In this document: in pieces, positions 5,745 to 5,905 of the stretch | Numbering within the stretch: the first letter of the stretch is position 1 | How the letters are laid out: each line of letters starts with the position of its first letter | Source: an uncultured Phascolarctobacterium sp. | Lineage (GTDB): Bacteria > Bacillota > Negativicutes > Acidaminococcales > Acidaminococcaceae | Assembly: GCA_945949475.1 (NCBI GenBank) | Contig: CAMFET010000060.1 | Span: forward strand, 1 to 5,905 | Direction: 5' to 3' | Length of the DNA: 5,905 nucleotides | The notes under the pieces: generated by a model | Databases searched by the model: none | What the model saw: only the letters and a program-made list of their open reading frames with translations | Told to the model about the DNA's origin: nothing | Translations under genes and position numbers: made by a program

Positions 5745-5772
5745 AGTATATCATCTTTCCCCATGCAGTCAA
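5745..5772 (-). promoter_or_regulatory. Promoter of wecA-wecB
   Basis: On the minus strand TTGACT (5772-5767, 5 of 6) and TATACT (5750-5745, 5 of 6) are separated by 16 nt. Transcription should start near 5738, about 64 nt before the wecA ATG at 5674. The placement also argues against the upstream ATG at 5764 as a start codon. Confidence 0.7.
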
Positions 5773-5776
5773 TTAC

Positions 5777-5789
5777 TTTTGTTACAAAA
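5777..5789. repeat. Small palindrome upstream of the wecA promoter
   Basis: TTTTGT-T-ACAAAA is a perfect 6-bp inverted repeat around one central base, 5 nt upstream of the wecA -35 box. It could be an operator or act as an A/T-rich upstream element. It is short and of low complexity, so chance is quite possible. Confidence 0.3.
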
Positions 5790-5819
5790 AGAACAGAAAA
5801 GCATATTTAGCACATCGCA

Positions 5820-5830
5820 CGCAGGCTGCG
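5820..5830. repeat. GC-rich palindrome between the divergent promoters
   Basis: CGCAG-G-CTGCG is a perfect 5-bp inverted repeat around one base, 9 nt upstream of the -35 box of the rightward promoter. It stands out because the surroundings are A/T-rich. A regulator site is possible but not supported by anything else. Confidence 0.3.
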
Positions 5831-5839
5831 GAAAATCAT

Positions 5840-5868
5840 TTTACAAATCTGTCAAAAAGCGTTATAAT
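5840..5868 (+). promoter_or_regulatory. Rightward promoter for a divergent gene outside the window
   Basis: TTTACA (5840-5845, 5 of 6 to TTGACA) and a perfect TATAAT (5863-5868) are spaced 17 nt apart on the plus strand. Transcription should start at about 5875. An ATG at 5876 opens a plus frame to the window edge (MSLVFISTWL), but it has no ribosome binding site and would be leaderless, so the true start of the divergent gene may lie further right. Confidence 0.65.
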
Positions 5869-5905
5869 AGAATATATGTCATTAGTTTTTATAAGCACAT
5901 GGCTT

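Noticed and set aside
5675..5764. Thirty-residue N-terminal extension of the WecA frame (ATG at 5764)
   Set aside because: The ATG lies between the -35 and -10 boxes of a good promoter, has no ribosome binding site, and the extension does not look like the family. ATG 5674 has GGAG at 10 nt.
1..5905. CRISPR arrays, tRNA or rRNA genes, insertion sequences
   Set aside because: I saw no repeat-spacer pattern, no cloverleaf or rRNA-like stretch, and no transposase or terminal repeats on either strand.

Overview
The window holds one block of genes, all read on the minus strand. In order of transcription (right to left) they are wecA/tagO-type glycosyl-1-phosphate transferase, wecB (UDP-GlcNAc 2-epimerase), an AtpZ-like protein, atpI, atpB (a), atpE (c), atpF (b), and the start of the F1 part of an ATP synthase, which runs off the left edge. 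The b, c and alpha sequences, the atpZ-atpI head of the operon and the moderate G+C suggest a Firmicutes-type anaerobe. My best guess is Negativicutes (Selenomonas-like), inferred from remembered protein resemblance and not from any search.

Right end (5675-5905): a divergent intergenic region. A clear sigma-A-type promoter drives wecA leftward (5745-5772), with a stem-loop that would lie at the very 5' end of the transcript. A second strong promoter faces right (5840-5868) toward a gene outside the window. wecA and wecB lie 24 nt apart. They should make undecaprenyl-PP-GlcNAc and UDP-ManNAc, the first lipid-linked sugar and a nucleotide sugar for a surface polysaccharide.

Middle (1117-3470): the membrane part of the ATP synthase. 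A separate promoter (3440-3468) starts immediately after the wecB stop codon, so the atp genes have their own start site, although read-through from wecB is not visibly blocked. AtpZ and AtpI are the accessory membrane proteins, followed by the a, c and b subunits. The c subunit has an unusual ion-site set (Asn30, Glu63, Ser64, Met65).

Left end (1-1116): the most interesting part. Normally atpH (delta, about 180 residues) sits between atpF and atpA. Here there is a 104-nt gap with two small stem-loops and no room for the delta N-terminal domain. It is followed by one continuous reading frame, with a very strong ribosome binding site, that encodes the C-terminal domain of delta (about residues 30-97) fused directly to an otherwise normal alpha subunit (from about residue 104). 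The delta N-terminal six-helix domain, which normally grips the alpha N-termini, is missing. If real, this is a rewired peripheral stalk in which the b-binding part of delta is covalently attached to alpha, and so present in three copies per F1.
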